64,000 nt of DNA from Hyphomicrobiaceae bacterium UBA7697. GTDB lineage: Bacteria > Pseudomonadota > Alphaproteobacteria > Rhizobiales > Methyloligellaceae. The notes below the pieces were generated by a model that was given only the letters and a program-made list of their open reading frames with translations, searched no databases and had not been told where the DNA came from. Both the position numbers and the translations under genes were made by a program. The stretch covers positions 186,001-250,000 of the forward strand of contig DLGJ01000008.1 of the NCBI GenBank assembly GCA_002482645.1. The letters are read 5' to 3'. Below, piece after piece: positions 15,914 to 25,333 of the stretch (positions are counted from its first letter, which is position 1; each line of letters starts with the position of its first letter).

Positions 15914-17242
15914 ATGGACACGGAACACGAACCGGAAGCCGCCCACCGCCCCCTTCGCAAACCGCTGGCGCTGGTCAATGCGCGGTTGATCGATCCGGCC
16001 TCGGGTCTCGATGCCTTCGGCGGCCTCCTGATCGCAGGCGGCACGATTGCCGATCTCGGGATGCACATTACGGAAGGATCGGTCGAAGGTGCCGAGTCGC
16101 TCGACTGCGGCGGCCGGACCGTCGCGCCCGGCCTCATCGACATGATGGTGTTCTGCGGAGAGCCCGGCCACGAGCACCGCGAGACGCTGGCGACCGCGAG
16201 CAGCGCGGCGGCGGCCGGCGGCGTCACCACCATCTGCTGCATGCCCAATACGGACCCGGTGATCGACGACGTGGCGCTGGTCGACTTCGTGCTGCGCCGC
16301 GCGCGCGATACGGCTCTCGTCCAGGTCCATCCCATGGCCGCCATGACCCGCGACCTGAAGGGCGAGGAGATCGCCGAACTCGGGCTCTTGCGGGACGCCG
16401 GCGCCATCGCCTTCACCAACGGCAAGAGCAGCGTCGCCAACGCGAAGATCATGCGCAACGTGCTGGCTTACGCCAAGGATTACGGCGCGCTGATCGTTCA
16501 TCATCTCGAAGACCCGGCCCTCGCCGAAGGCGGCGTCATGAACGAGGGTGAGGTGGCCACGCGGCTTGGCCTGCGCGGCATCCCCACGGAAGCCGAAACG
16601 ATCGTGCTCGACCGGGACATCCGCCTCGTGGAACTCACGGGCGGACGCTACCATGCGGCGCAAATCTCCTGCCGCGCTTCCCTCGACGTGATCCGGTCGG
16701 CCAAGGCGCGCGGCCTGCCCGTCACTTGCGGCGTCAGCATCAATCATTTGACCCTGAACGAAAACGATATCGGTCCGTACCGCACGTTCTTCAAAATGAT
16801 GCCGCCGCTCCGGACCGAAGACGACCGCCGGGCGATGGTCGAAGGCGTGGCGAGCGGCGACATCGACGTGATCGTATCCGCGCACGATCCGCGCGGCGCC
16901 GAAGGCAAGCGCCGGCCCTTCGCCGAAGCCAATGACGGCGCCGTGGGACTCGAGACCTTGCTCGGCGCGGGCTTGCGGCTCTACCACAACGGCGAGGTCA
17001 CGCTACACCGCCTCCTGAGCGCGCTCTCGGCGCGGCCCGCGGAACTCTTGGGCCTGTCCGGCGGACGTCTGGTCAAGGGCGCGCCCGCGGACCTCGTTCT
17101 GATCGACCTGGAGATGCCTTGGACCGTCGCCCGCGAGGACCTCCGCTCGAAGTCCACGAACACGCCGTTCGACGAGGCGCGGTTCGAGGGACGCGCACTC
17201 GTGACATTCGTTGCCGGACGCCCCGTCTATCACTACGGTTGA
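15914..17242 (+). CDS. Dihydroorotase-like protein lacking the HxH metal motif
   Basis: This 442-residue amidohydrolase-fold protein follows pyrB directly (an alternative GTG start at 15905 overlaps the pyrB stop). In active type I dihydroorotases the strand after PG(L/F)ID carries a metal-binding HxH. Here the segment reads PGLIDMMVFCGEPG, with no His at either position. Later conserved pieces remain (VHHLEDP, GVSINHLTLNEND, SAHDP). Such metal-poor PyrC homologues serve as structural partners of PyrB in some bacteria, and an active dihydroorotase is then encoded elsewhere. That role is inferred here from family knowledge. Confidence 0.9.
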   Translation: MDTEHEPEAAHRPLRKPLALVNARLIDPASGLDAFGGLLIAGGTIADLGMHITEGSVEGAESLDCGGRTVAPGLIDMMVFCGEPGHEHRETLATASSAAAAGGVTTICCMPNTDPVIDDVALVDFVLRRARDTALVQVHPMAAMTRDLKGEEIAELGLLRDAGAIAFTNGKSSVANAKIMRNVLAYAKDYGALIVHHLEDPALAEGGVMNEGEVATRLGLRGIPTEAETIVLDRDIRLVELTGGRYHAAQISCRASLDVIRSAKARGLPVTCGVSINHLTLNENDIGPYRTFFKMMPPLRTEDDRRAMVEGVASGDIDVIVSAHDPRGAEGKRRPFAEANDGAVGLETLLGAGLRLYHNGEVTLHRLLSALSARPAELLGLSGGRLVKGAPADLVLIDLEMPWTVAREDLRSKSTNTPFDEARFEGRALVTFVAGRPVYHYG

Positions 17243-17274
17243 CCGGTTCGCGGAATGTCGAGGGGGGATGAACG

Positions 17275-17907
17275 ATGCCGACTGACGATTGGTCCGCCGT
17301 CATTCCCATGATGCTTGGACTGTGCCTGCTGAGCCTGGCGATCGGCTATCTCCTCGGCTCGATCCCGTTCGGGCTCATCCTTACGAAACTCGCGGGACTC
17401 GGCGACGTCCGCACCATCGGCTCCGGCAATATCGGCGCGACGAACGTCCTGCGTACCGGAAACAAGGCCCTCGCGGCGCTGACCCTCGCGCTCGACCTCC
17501 TGAAAGGAACGGCAGCCGTGCTGATCGGCGGCCTGTTCGGACCTTACGCCGCCATTGCCGGCGGGTTCGGCGCCTTTCTCGGGCACCTCTTTCCGGTCTG
17601 GCTCGGCTTTCGCGGCGGCAAGGGCGTCGCGACCTTCATCGGCGTGGCGCTGGCGCTCTACTGGCCGGCGGCGCTCGGCTTCTGCCTCGTTTGGCTGCTC
17701 GTGGCGCTGGTGACGCGCTACTCCTCGCTATCCGCATTGACGGCAAGCGTGGCCACCGTACTCGCCCTGACCTTTCTCGGACAATGGCCGGTCGCCATCC
17801 TGTTTGGCTTGATGACGCTGCTCCTCTACCTTCGCCATGCGGAAAATATCGGCCGGCTGCGAAGGGGGGAGGAATCGCGCATTGGCGGGACAAAGCAGAG
17901 AGCCTGA
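17275..17907 (+). CDS. plsY: Glycerol-3-phosphate acyltransferase PlsY
   Basis: The 210-residue membrane enzyme transfers acyl groups from acyl-phosphate to glycerol-3-phosphate, the first step of phospholipid synthesis. The conserved GSIPFGLI, GSGNIGATNVLR and the GFRGGKGVATFIG loop are present, spread over about five hydrophobic helices. It lies between the pyrimidine genes and dprA and overlaps the preferred dprA start by 26 bases. The Arg-rich C terminus (RHAENIGRLRRGEES) is cytosolic-looking. Confidence 0.96.
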   Translation: MPTDDWSAVIPMMLGLCLLSLAIGYLLGSIPFGLILTKLAGLGDVRTIGSGNIGATNVLRTGNKALAALTLALDLLKGTAAVLIGGLFGPYAAIAGGFGAFLGHLFPVWLGFRGGKGVATFIGVALALYWPAALGFCLVWLLVALVTRYSSLSALTASVATVLALTFLGQWPVAILFGLMTLLLYLRHAENIGRLRRGEESRIGGTKQRA

Positions 17908-19033
17908 ACCGAAGCGGCATCTCACGAACGCTCAGCGCCTGGCCTGGCTACGCCTCCTGCGCAGCGAGAATGTGGGACCGGCGACCTTCCGGGCGCTGGT
18001 CAATCAATTCGGCGGCGCGCAGGCGGCGATCGACGCGCTGCCGGACCTCTCCCGGCGCGGCGGCAGGACGCACGGCATCCGCCTTTGCAGCATCGACGAC
18101 GCGGAAGCCGAGCTCGCGGCGGCAAAGCGCATCGGCGCCAGGCTCGTGGCCCAAGGCGAACGCGGATACCCGCCGGCCCTCGCCCACTTGGACGCGCCGC
18201 CACCCCTCATCTACGTGAAGGGCCGGGCGGAGCTGGCCGGCATGCCGATCGTCTCGATCGTCGGCGCGCGCAACGGATCCGCGGCCGGGCAGAAATTCAC
18301 GCGGCAGATTGCGAACGCGCTGTGTCTCGAAGGATTCGTCGTCGCGTCGGGACTGGCGCGCGGGATCGACACGGCCGCTCATATCGCGAGCCTCGACCAC
18401 GGCACCATCGCTGTCGTCGCGGGCGGTATCGACAAGGCGTACCCGCCGGAAAACGAAGTCCTGCAAGAACGCATCGGAGAACGCGGCCTGCTCATCAGCG
18501 AACGCTTTCCGGGACACACGCCGCGCGGAAAGGACTTTCCCCGCAGGAACCGAATCATCTCGGGCATCGCTCTCGGCGTGCTCGTCGTCGAGGCCGCCCA
18601 GCGTTCGGGCTCGCTGATCACGGCGCGCTTTGCAGGCGAGCAAGGCCGCGAGGTCTTCGCCGTTCCGGGAAGTCCTCTCGACCCCCGCGCGGCGGGCACC
18701 AACAGCCTTCTGAAACAGGGCGCCACTCTGGTCACGAGCGCGCGCGACATCGTCGATGCTCTCGCCCCGATCCTCGGCCGCGACACGGATCGGACGCCTC
18801 CGGAGCTCTCGTCCGGCGACGAGGACGAAACGCCGCGCCCCCTGCCCGACATCGTGCAGACCGAGCGCGAGCGGGTCTTGGAGGCGCTTGGGCCGAGCCC
18901 GATCGACATCGACGAAATCATTCGCTGTACGGGAATCGAAACCCGGAAAGTCCACATCGTTCTTTTGGAGCTCGATCTCGCCGGACGTCTGCAGCGTCAT
19001 TCGCGGCAGCTCGTATCCCTCATCGACCCCTGA
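17882..19033 (+). CDS. dprA: DNA-processing protein DprA/Smf
   Basis: The TTG at 17882 is preferred: GGGGGAGG ends 9 bases upstream, and it places about 13 residues before LTNAQRLAWLRLLRSENVG, as I recall from rhizobial DprA. An ATG at 17837 in the same frame is the alternative. The 383-residue product has an N-terminal helix-hairpin region, the Rossmann-like DprA core (SIVGARNGSAAG, SGLARGIDTAAH, RNRIISG) and a C-terminal winged-helix part. DprA loads RecA on incoming single-stranded DNA during transformation. The gene is widely kept even where competence is unknown. Confidence 0.93.
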   Translation: MAGQSREPEPKRHLTNAQRLAWLRLLRSENVGPATFRALVNQFGGAQAAIDALPDLSRRGGRTHGIRLCSIDDAEAELAAAKRIGARLVAQGERGYPPALAHLDAPPPLIYVKGRAELAGMPIVSIVGARNGSAAGQKFTRQIANALCLEGFVVASGLARGIDTAAHIASLDHGTIAVVAGGIDKAYPPENEVLQERIGERGLLISERFPGHTPRGKDFPRRNRIISGIALGVLVVEAAQRSGSLITARFAGEQGREVFAVPGSPLDPRAAGTNSLLKQGATLVTSARDIVDALAPILGRDTDRTPPELSSGDEDETPRPLPDIVQTERERVLEALGPSPIDIDEIIRCTGIETRKVHIVLLELDLAGRLQRHSRQLVSLIDP

Positions 19034-19039
19034 TGCGGA

Positions 19040-19330
19040 TCAGTCCCGCTTGGCCTTTTCGCTATCGGCTTCCAGCTGCGCCATGGCGATCAGGCGCGAC
19101 AGAAATGCCAGCCCGGCCTGGTCGGCCAGCACCTTCATGTCACCCAGCATCGCGGCAATGTACTCGAGGGTCTCTTGCCGCGAGACCGGAGGTTCGCCAG
19201 GATGCTTCTTCACGGCCTTCGACGGACACGGACCGTCTCCGCCGTTCCGCCTCGATCCGCCGTTTTTCGCCGCCACCATTGTCAACAACCTGAAATATAG
19301 GCGGCCACCGCCGCACGACCGGCAAGACAT
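19040..19330 (-). CDS. Small conserved protein, unknown function
   Basis: The recognisable part is the last 45 residues (QETLEYIAAMLGDMKVLADQ and AFLSRLIAMAQLEADS), an amphipathic helical stretch I associate with a small protein widespread in Rhizobiales. The start is uncertain: ATG at 19330 with GGAAG 10 bases upstream, TTG at 19336, or ATG at 19279. A TTGACA at 19384-19379 with an AT-rich stretch behind it may be its promoter. It ends 6 bases from the dprA stop, convergent. Confidence 0.6.
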   Translation of the reverse strand: MSCRSCGGGRLYFRLLTMVAAKNGGSRRNGGDGPCPSKAVKKHPGEPPVSRQETLEYIAAMLGDMKVLADQAGLAFLSRLIAMAQLEADSEKAKRD

Positions 19331-19504
19331 TTTCAATCGTCTTCCGGTTGCGGACTAGTATTATATGCACTCGAAGAGTGTCAACCGCCATCGCCCTGAA
19401 TTTGACAGCGGCAGTTCGAAACACCATTTTCGGCTTCAAGTTCGCGGCCGATTCCGAAATTTCCCGCTTGGCCGCGCGCCGCGCGCGCGGCTAGGAACAT
19501 CTCC

Positions 19505-22171
19505 ATGAACATCGTCATCGTCGAATCGCCGGCCAAGGCCAAAACCATCAACAAATATCTCGGCTCCGATTACCGGGTGCTGGCGTCCTATGGGCATGTG
19601 CGCGATCTGCCGTCGAAAAATGGCTCCGTGCTGCCCGACAACGACTTCGAGATGCATTGGGATGTGGACCCCAAGTCGCAAAAGCGGCTGAACGAGATCG
19701 CCCAGGCGGTCAAAGGCGCCGACAAGCTGATCCTGGCAACCGACCCGGACCGCGAAGGCGAAGCCATTTCCTGGCACGTTCTGCAGGTGCTGGACCGCAA
19801 GAAGCTGCTGGGCAAAATCCCGGTCGAACGCGTCGTCTTCAACGCGGTGACGAAGGAAGCCGTGCTCGACGCCATGCGTCACCCCCGTGAGATCGACGAA
19901 CCGCTGGTCGATGCGTATCTCGCCCGGCGGGCGCTCGACTACCTCGTCGGCTTCACCCTCTCACCGGTTCTGTGGCGGAAGCTTCCAGGTGCCCGGTCCG
20001 CGGGCCGCGTCCAGTCCGTCGCGCTGCGGCTCGTCTGCGAGCGCGAACTGGAGATCGAGAAATTCGTCGCCCAGGAATATTGGTCGATCACCGCAAGCCT
20101 CGCGACCGGTAAGAACGAGGCGTTCACCGCGCGGCTCGTCTCGGCCGACGGACAGAAGCTCGAAAAGTTCGACATCCCCGATGCGCAGACGGCCGAGACG
20201 TTGAAGGCCGCACTCGAAGGCGGACGCTTCAGCGTCGGCAACATCGAGAGCAAGTCTCAGAAACGAAACCCGGCGGCCCCCTTCACCACCTCGACGCTGC
20301 AGCAAGAGGCCTCGCGCAAGCTCGGCTTCAGCCCGCGCCAAACCATGCAGGTCGCCCAGCGGCTCTATGAAGGCGTCGATTTGGGCGGCATCACCGAGGG
20401 CCTCATCACCTATATGAGAACAGACGGCGTGCAGATCGTCCCGGAGGCCGTCTCGTCGATCCGGTCGCTGGTGAGCGGTCTCTACGGCTCGCGCTACGTG
20501 CCGCCCTCTCCGCGTCAATATTCGACCAAGGCCAAGAACGCGCAGGAAGCCCACGAAGCCATCCGGCCGACGGACTTCACAAAGGCCCCCGACAAGGTCG
20601 GCCGCTATCTCGAGCCGGACGCATTGAAGCTCTATAAGCTGATCTGGCAGCGCACGCTCGCAAGCCAGGCCTCCAGCGCGGAAATCGAACGGACGACGGC
20701 GGATATCGACGTCGCGGGCTCGGACGGAAAGCCCTATGGCGTCCGCGCCACCGGCTCTGTCATCCGCTTCGACGGATTTCTGAAGATCTACGAGGAAGGC
20801 GTTGACGACGCTGTCGGCGAAGACGGTTCGCTCCCGGCCCTCATTCAGGGCGAGCCGCTCCAGTCGCGCGCCATCGAAGCCAAGCAGCATTTCACCGAGC
20901 CGCCCCCCCGCTACAGCGAAGCCACGCTCATCAAGAAGATGGAAGAGCTCGGCATCGGGCGCCCGTCCACCTATGCCACGACGCTCAACGTGCTGCGCGA
21001 GCGCGAATATGTGCGCATCGACAAGAAGCGGCTGATCCCGGAGGACAAGGGGCGCCTCGTCACCGCCTTCCTCGAAAGCTTCTTCCGGCGCTATGTCGAA
21101 TACGACTTCACGGCGGACCTGGAAGAGCAGCTCGACCTCATTTCCGCGGGCTCGCTTGAGTGGAAGGACGTGCTGCGCGACTTCTGGCGCGACTTCATCG
21201 GCGCGGTCAACGACATCGGCGATCTCCGCATCGCGCAAGTTCTCGATGCCCTCAACGACCTTCTGGGGCCCCACATCTTCCCGGACACCGGAGACGGCAA
21301 CCCGCGCGCCTGCCCGTCCTGCAACGACGGTCAGCTCAGCCTGAAGGTCGGCAAGTTCGGCGCCTTTGTCGGCTGCTCCAACTACCCGGATTGCCGCTAC
21401 ACGCGCCAGCTCGCCGAGACCGGCGAGAAAGCCGCGTTCGCGGACGGCAAGGTCCTCGGCATCGACCCGGAGAGCGGCTTCGAGGTGAGCATCCGGACCG
21501 GGCGGTTCGGCCCGTATATTCAGCTCGGCGACGGCGGCGGCGAGAAACCCAAGCGCGCCTCGATCCCGAAGGGCAACGATCCCGAGGCGATCGATCTGGA
21601 ACGGGCGCTGGCGCTGCTGTCGCTCCCGCGCGAGGTCGGCATCCATCCGGAATCCGGAAAGCCGATCACCGCGGGCTATGGCCGCTTCGGACCTTACGTC
21701 CAGTGCGACGGCAAATATGCGAGCCTGTCCACTCCCGAAGAGGTCTTCGAGGTCGGAGCCAACCGCGCCATCGCGCTTCTGGCCGAAAAGGCCGCCAAGG
21801 GCGGGCAGCGCGGGGCCAGCGTAATCAAGGAGCTTGGCGAGCACCCCGAGGGCGGCGGCAAGGTTCAAGTGCTGAGCGGCCGCTACGGACCTTACGTGAA
21901 GCACGAGAAGATCAACGCGACGATCCCCAAGGATCGCAATCCGGAGCAGATCACACTCGAGGAAGCCGTCGAGCTGATCGCCGCCCGCGCGGCAAAAGGC
22001 CCGGCCAAGAAGAAGGCCGCGAAAAAGGCGCCGGCGAAGAAATCCGCTGCCAAGAAGACCGCCGCGAAGAAGAGCACGGCGAAATCGCCAGCCAAGGGGC
22101 AGACCGTGAGCAAGAAGACGGCACGCCGAAGCGCCCCCTCCAAGGAGGCTGCCGACGAGGCAGCCAGCTAA
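19505..22171 (+). CDS. topA: DNA topoisomerase I
   Basis: The 888-residue type IA enzyme relaxes negative supercoils. The Toprim domain opens the protein (IVIVESPAKAKTINKYLG) and holds DPDREGEAISWH. The active-site Tyr lies in EGLITYMRTDG, and a C-terminal zinc-ribbon-type repeat (CPSCNDGQ ... GCSNYPDC) is followed by further topoisomerase C-terminal repeats. The last 50 or so residues are an unusual Lys/Ala-rich tail made of KKAAKK-like units, reminiscent of histone H1, which may add unspecific DNA binding. The rnr gene starts 9 bases after the stop with a similarly Lys/Ala-rich N terminus. Confidence 0.97.
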   Translation: MNIVIVESPAKAKTINKYLGSDYRVLASYGHVRDLPSKNGSVLPDNDFEMHWDVDPKSQKRLNEIAQAVKGADKLILATDPDREGEAISWHVLQVLDRKKLLGKIPVERVVFNAVTKEAVLDAMRHPREIDEPLVDAYLARRALDYLVGFTLSPVLWRKLPGARSAGRVQSVALRLVCERELEIEKFVAQEYWSITASLATGKNEAFTARLVSADGQKLEKFDIPDAQTAETLKAALEGGRFSVGNIESKSQKRNPAAPFTTSTLQQEASRKLGFSPRQTMQVAQRLYEGVDLGGITEGLITYMRTDGVQIVPEAVSSIRSLVSGLYGSRYVPPSPRQYSTKAKNAQEAHEAIRPTDFTKAPDKVGRYLEPDALKLYKLIWQRTLASQASSAEIERTTADIDVAGSDGKPYGVRATGSVIRFDGFLKIYEEGVDDAVGEDGSLPALIQGEPLQSRAIEAKQHFTEPPPRYSEATLIKKMEELGIGRPSTYATTLNVLREREYVRIDKKRLIPEDKGRLVTAFLESFFRRYVEYDFTADLEEQLDLISAGSLEWKDVLRDFWRDFIGAVNDIGDLRIAQVLDALNDLLGPHIFPDTGDGNPRACPSCNDGQLSLKVGKFGAFVGCSNYPDCRYTRQLAETGEKAAFADGKVLGIDPESGFEVSIRTGRFGPYIQLGDGGGEKPKRASIPKGNDPEAIDLERALALLSLPREVGIHPESGKPITAGYGRFGPYVQCDGKYASLSTPEEVFEVGANRAIALLAEKAAKGGQRGASVIKELGEHPEGGGKVQVLSGRYGPYVKHEKINATIPKDRNPEQITLEEAVELIAARAAKGPAKKKAAKKAPAKKSAAKKTAAKKSTAKSPAKGQTVSKKTARRSAPSKEAADEAAS

Positions 22172-22180
22172 GCGGCAAAC

Positions 22181-24580
22181 GTGGCCACCTCCAAGAAGTC
22201 CGCCCCGCCCAAGAAGAAAGCCGCCTCTCGCAAGGCCACAGCGAAGACGCCTGCGGCCAAGACCGCACCGGCCGAGAAACCCGCCGCGAAGGGCGCGACA
22301 CCGAAGCGCAAAACGGAACCTCGGACCGGCCTTCCCTCGAAGAAGGAGATCCTCGAATTCCTCGAGACCACCTCCGCGAAGGCCGGCAAGCGCGAGATCG
22401 CGCGCGCCTTCGGCATCAAGGGGTCCGACCGGATCGCCCTGAAATCTCTCCTGCGTGAAATGGCCGGCGACGGTCTCATCGCGGGGTCGCGCCGGAAGCT
22501 GACGCGCCCCGGCGCCCTGCCCTCCGTCACCGTGCTGGAAATCGCCAGCCGTGACGCGGACGGCGAGTTCGTGGCCCGCCCCGCGACCTGGGACGAGGAA
22601 GACGGCCCGGCCCCCCGCGTCCTCATGGTCGAGAGCCGTGGCAATCCCGGGCCCACGCCGGGCCTCGGCGACCGCGTGCTGGCGCGGATCACTCCGCAAA
22701 GCGCGGACGCGGACTATCCCTACCATGCCCGCACCATCAAGAAGCTGCCGCGCACCACGTCGCGCAGTCTCCTCGGGATATTCCGTACTCTGAGCGGCGG
22801 GCGTGGCGTCATCGATCCCATCGACAAGAAGCAGCTCAAGGAGTGGACCGTCCCGGCGGGCTCGACAGGAGAGGCCGAAGACGGCGAACTGATCCGCTTC
22901 GAAATCGCCCGCTCGGCGAGATATGGCGTGCCGACGGCGCGAATTGTCGCAAGGCTCGGCAATCCGGAAGCCCAGCAGGCCATTAGCCTGATCGCCCTTC
23001 ATGCTCACGGCATTCCCGATGAGTTCCCGCCGGCGGCGATCGCCGAGGCCGAGGCGGCAAAGGAGGTCGAACTCGGTGCGCGCGAGGATCTTCGCGATGT
23101 CCCGCTTCTGACCATCGATCCCGTGGACGCGCGCGACCATGACGATGCGGTATTCGCCGAAGCGGATACGGACCCGGGCAACGAAGGCGGCTGGATCGTC
23201 ATCGTCGCCATCGCCGATGTGGCCCACTACGTCACGCCCGGAAGCGCGCTGGACAACGAGGCGCGTAAGCGCGGCAACTCGGTCTATTTCCCGGACCGCG
23301 TCGTTCCCATGCTCCCCGAACGCATCTCCAACGAACTCTGCTCGCTGAAGGAGGGCGTTCCCCGCCCCTGCCTCGCGGTGCGCATGGTCTTCGACAAGAG
23401 CGGCCGCAAGAAAGGCCACCGCTTCTTGCGGGGGCTGATGCGATCCGCCGCAAGCCTGTCTTACGAGCAAGCTCAAGCCGCCATTGACGGGCGCACCGAC
23501 GAGGCGACCGGTCCGCTCCTCGACCCGGTGCTGCGGCCTCTCTGGGGCGCCTATGCGAGCCTGAGCAAGGCGCGCGACGCACGCGGACCGCTCGAGCTCG
23601 ATCTGCCGGAACGCAAGATCCTGCTCGACGACAAGGGCCGCGTCCGCGACATCGCGACGCCGCCGCGTCTCGATGCTCACCGGCTGATCGAAGAGTTCAT
23701 GATCCAGGCCAATGTCGCGGCCGCCGAAACGTTGGAGGCCAAGCGGTCGCCGCTGATCTACCGCGTCCACGACGCGCCCTCGAAAGAGAAGCTGGTCGCT
23801 CTTGGCGACTTCCTCGCCACGATCGATATGAAGCTCCCCAAGGCGGGCACGCTGAAGCCGGAGCAATTCAACCGCATCCTCGCCGAGACGCGGCAATCGC
23901 CCAATGCGGAACTCGTGGCCGAAGTGGTCCTGCGCAGCCAGAGCCAGGCCGAATACAGCCCGCGCAATCTCGGGCACTTCGGCCTGAACCTGCGCCGCTA
24001 CGCCCATTTCACATCGCCGATCCGGCGCTATGCCGATCTCATCGTGCATCGCGGTCTCATCCGCGCGGTCGGGCTCGGCAAAGACGGTCTCACGGACAAG
24101 GAGATCGAGGACCTCGAGGAGATTTCGGGCGCGATCTCCGACACGGAACGCCGCGCCATGGCCGCCGAACGCGATACCACGGACCGGCTCATCGCCGCCT
24201 ATCTGGCCGACCGCATCGGGGCCTCGTTCCCCGCGAAAGTCTCCGGTCTGGTCCGCTCCGGCCTCTTCGTCCGCCTCAGCGAAACCGGCGCCGACGGGTT
24301 CGTTCCGGCATCCGCCATCGGCCACGAATATTTCTACCACGACGAGGTCCGCCAGGCTCTCGTGGGCGAAGACACGGGCCTTGCCTTCCAGCTCGGGGAC
24401 TTCGTGGAGGTCCGTCTGGTCGAAGCCATCCCGACTGCCGGTGCGCTACGTTTTGATATGTTGAGCGAGGGCCGAAAAATCGGTACTGCTCACGGCAAGC
24501 CGAAGTCCCGCCTGCTAGAGCGGAGCAAGGTGCGCGGCCGGAGCAACCCTCGGAGCGCAAGGACAAGAAAGCGCCGCTAA
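22181..24580 (+). CDS. rnr: Ribonuclease R
   Basis: This 799-residue 3'-to-5' exoribonuclease starts at a GTG 9 bases after topA. Order: a Lys/Ala/Pro-rich tail (about residues 1-50), a winged-helix-like segment, cold-shock-type OB folds, the RNB catalytic domain with DARDHDDAVFAE and NLRRYAHFTSPIRRYADL, a C-terminal S1 domain (SFPAKVSGLVRSGLFVRL) and a basic end. RNase R degrades structured RNA and takes part in quality control. The topA-rnr pairing is common in alphaproteobacteria and suggests cotranscription, with DUF983 behind. Confidence 0.97.
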   Translation: MATSKKSAPPKKKAASRKATAKTPAAKTAPAEKPAAKGATPKRKTEPRTGLPSKKEILEFLETTSAKAGKREIARAFGIKGSDRIALKSLLREMAGDGLIAGSRRKLTRPGALPSVTVLEIASRDADGEFVARPATWDEEDGPAPRVLMVESRGNPGPTPGLGDRVLARITPQSADADYPYHARTIKKLPRTTSRSLLGIFRTLSGGRGVIDPIDKKQLKEWTVPAGSTGEAEDGELIRFEIARSARYGVPTARIVARLGNPEAQQAISLIALHAHGIPDEFPPAAIAEAEAAKEVELGAREDLRDVPLLTIDPVDARDHDDAVFAEADTDPGNEGGWIVIVAIADVAHYVTPGSALDNEARKRGNSVYFPDRVVPMLPERISNELCSLKEGVPRPCLAVRMVFDKSGRKKGHRFLRGLMRSAASLSYEQAQAAIDGRTDEATGPLLDPVLRPLWGAYASLSKARDARGPLELDLPERKILLDDKGRVRDIATPPRLDAHRLIEEFMIQANVAAAETLEAKRSPLIYRVHDAPSKEKLVALGDFLATIDMKLPKAGTLKPEQFNRILAETRQSPNAELVAEVVLRSQSQAEYSPRNLGHFGLNLRRYAHFTSPIRRYADLIVHRGLIRAVGLGKDGLTDKEIEDLEEISGAISDTERRAMAAERDTTDRLIAAYLADRIGASFPAKVSGLVRSGLFVRLSETGADGFVPASAIGHEYFYHDEVRQALVGEDTGLAFQLGDFVEVRLVEAIPTAGALRFDMLSEGRKIGTAHGKPKSRLLERSKVRGRSNPRSARTRKRR

Positions 24581-24624
24581 ACAAGGGCAAGCCATGCGGC
24601 GGCGGTATTGAGAGGAAAGTAGAA

Positions 24625-25056
24625 ATGGCGGAGAACGCAGGTGGTTCCACGGGCCCGCGCCCCCTTCAGCAGTCGCTTCTGCGGGGCACCATGATGAAAT
24701 GTCCGGCCTGCGGCGTCGGCTCGCTGTTCACGCGCTATCTCAAGGTGGCCGACCACTGTTCCCATTGCGGAGAACCCTTGCACCATCATCGGGCCGACGA
24801 CGCCCCGGCCTATTTCACCATCGTGATCGTCGGCCATGTCATCGTCAGCCTCGTGCTCACCGTCGAGATGGCCTACAGGCCCCCACTCTGGCTGCATGCG
24901 GTTATCTGGCTGCCGCTCACGATCCTGCTGGCACTCGCCGTATTGGCCCCGATCAAGGGGTGCTTGGTCTCGCTGCAATGGGCCCTTCTGATGCACGGTT
25001 TCGATCCCGACTATAAGGAAGAGATCGGAGACCGGCTGGCGCCTCCGCCGGCATAG
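24625..25056 (+). CDS. DUF983 zinc-ribbon membrane protein
   Basis: The 143-residue protein has an N-terminal zinc ribbon made of CPACG and CSHCG (about residues 26-50). Two hydrophobic helices follow near residues 65-84 and 89-110 and a short soluble tail ends the protein, which is the DUF983 layout. The function of the family is not established. It follows rnr by about 45 bases on the same strand and is probably part of the topA-rnr transcript. Confidence 0.9.
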   Translation: MAENAGGSTGPRPLQQSLLRGTMMKCPACGVGSLFTRYLKVADHCSHCGEPLHHHRADDAPAYFTIVIVGHVIVSLVLTVEMAYRPPLWLHAVIWLPLTILLALAVLAPIKGCLVSLQWALLMHGFDPDYKEEIGDRLAPPPA

Positions 25057-25080
25057 GCACGGCCCAGCTTGACTTCCGCC

Positions 25081-25101
25081 CGCGAAACATTAGGTTTCGC
25101 G
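25081..25101 (+). terminator. Hairpin between DUF983 and rpmG
   Basis: A perfect 8-bp stem (CGCGAAAC/GTTTCGCG) with the 5-base loop ATTAG. It may end the rnr-DUF983 transcript or lie in the rpmG leader. There is no T-run, so the termination call is tentative. Confidence 0.45.
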
Positions 25102-25165
25102 CAACTTGACGCGGGCCGCCGGGTCCAGCGCAGATTTTCCTGAAAGATTTTATCCGAGGACGACA

Positions 25166-25333
25166 ATGGCGAAGCCCGTCACCCAAAAGATCAAGCTCCT
25201 GAGCACCGCTGGGACCGGCTACTTCTATGTGACCAAGAAGAACCCGCGTAACCAAACCGAGAAAATGGTCTTCAAGAAATACGATCCCGTCGCGCGCAAG
25301 CACGTCGAGTTCAAGGAAGCCAAGATCAAATAA
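25166..25333 (+). CDS. rpmG: Large ribosomal subunit protein bL33
   Basis: The 55-residue product MAKPVTQKIKLLSTAGTGYF... is a standard bL33 of the type without zinc-binding Cys, ending in KYDPVARKHVEFKEAKIK. The ATG at 25166 follows CCGAGGACGACA, and in-frame codons upstream are not part of the protein. As is usual in alphaproteobacteria it is not in a ribosomal-protein operon. Confidence 0.98.
   Translation: MAKPVTQKIKLLSTAGTGYFYVTKKNPRNQTEKMVFKKYDPVARKHVEFKEAKIK

Noticed and set aside
19379..19384. TTGACA with a TATAAT 13 bases downstream as a promoter pair (minus strand)
   Set aside because: The spacing is too short for a normal sigma-70 promoter. It is mentioned only as weak support for the small gene at 19040-19330.
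19961..24340. Very long open frame on the minus strand, about 1459 codons
   Set aside because: It lies exactly antisense to topA and rnr, whose products are fully recognisable. Its translation is Arg/Gly/Ala-rich with no domain, as expected from codon bias in GC-rich DNA.
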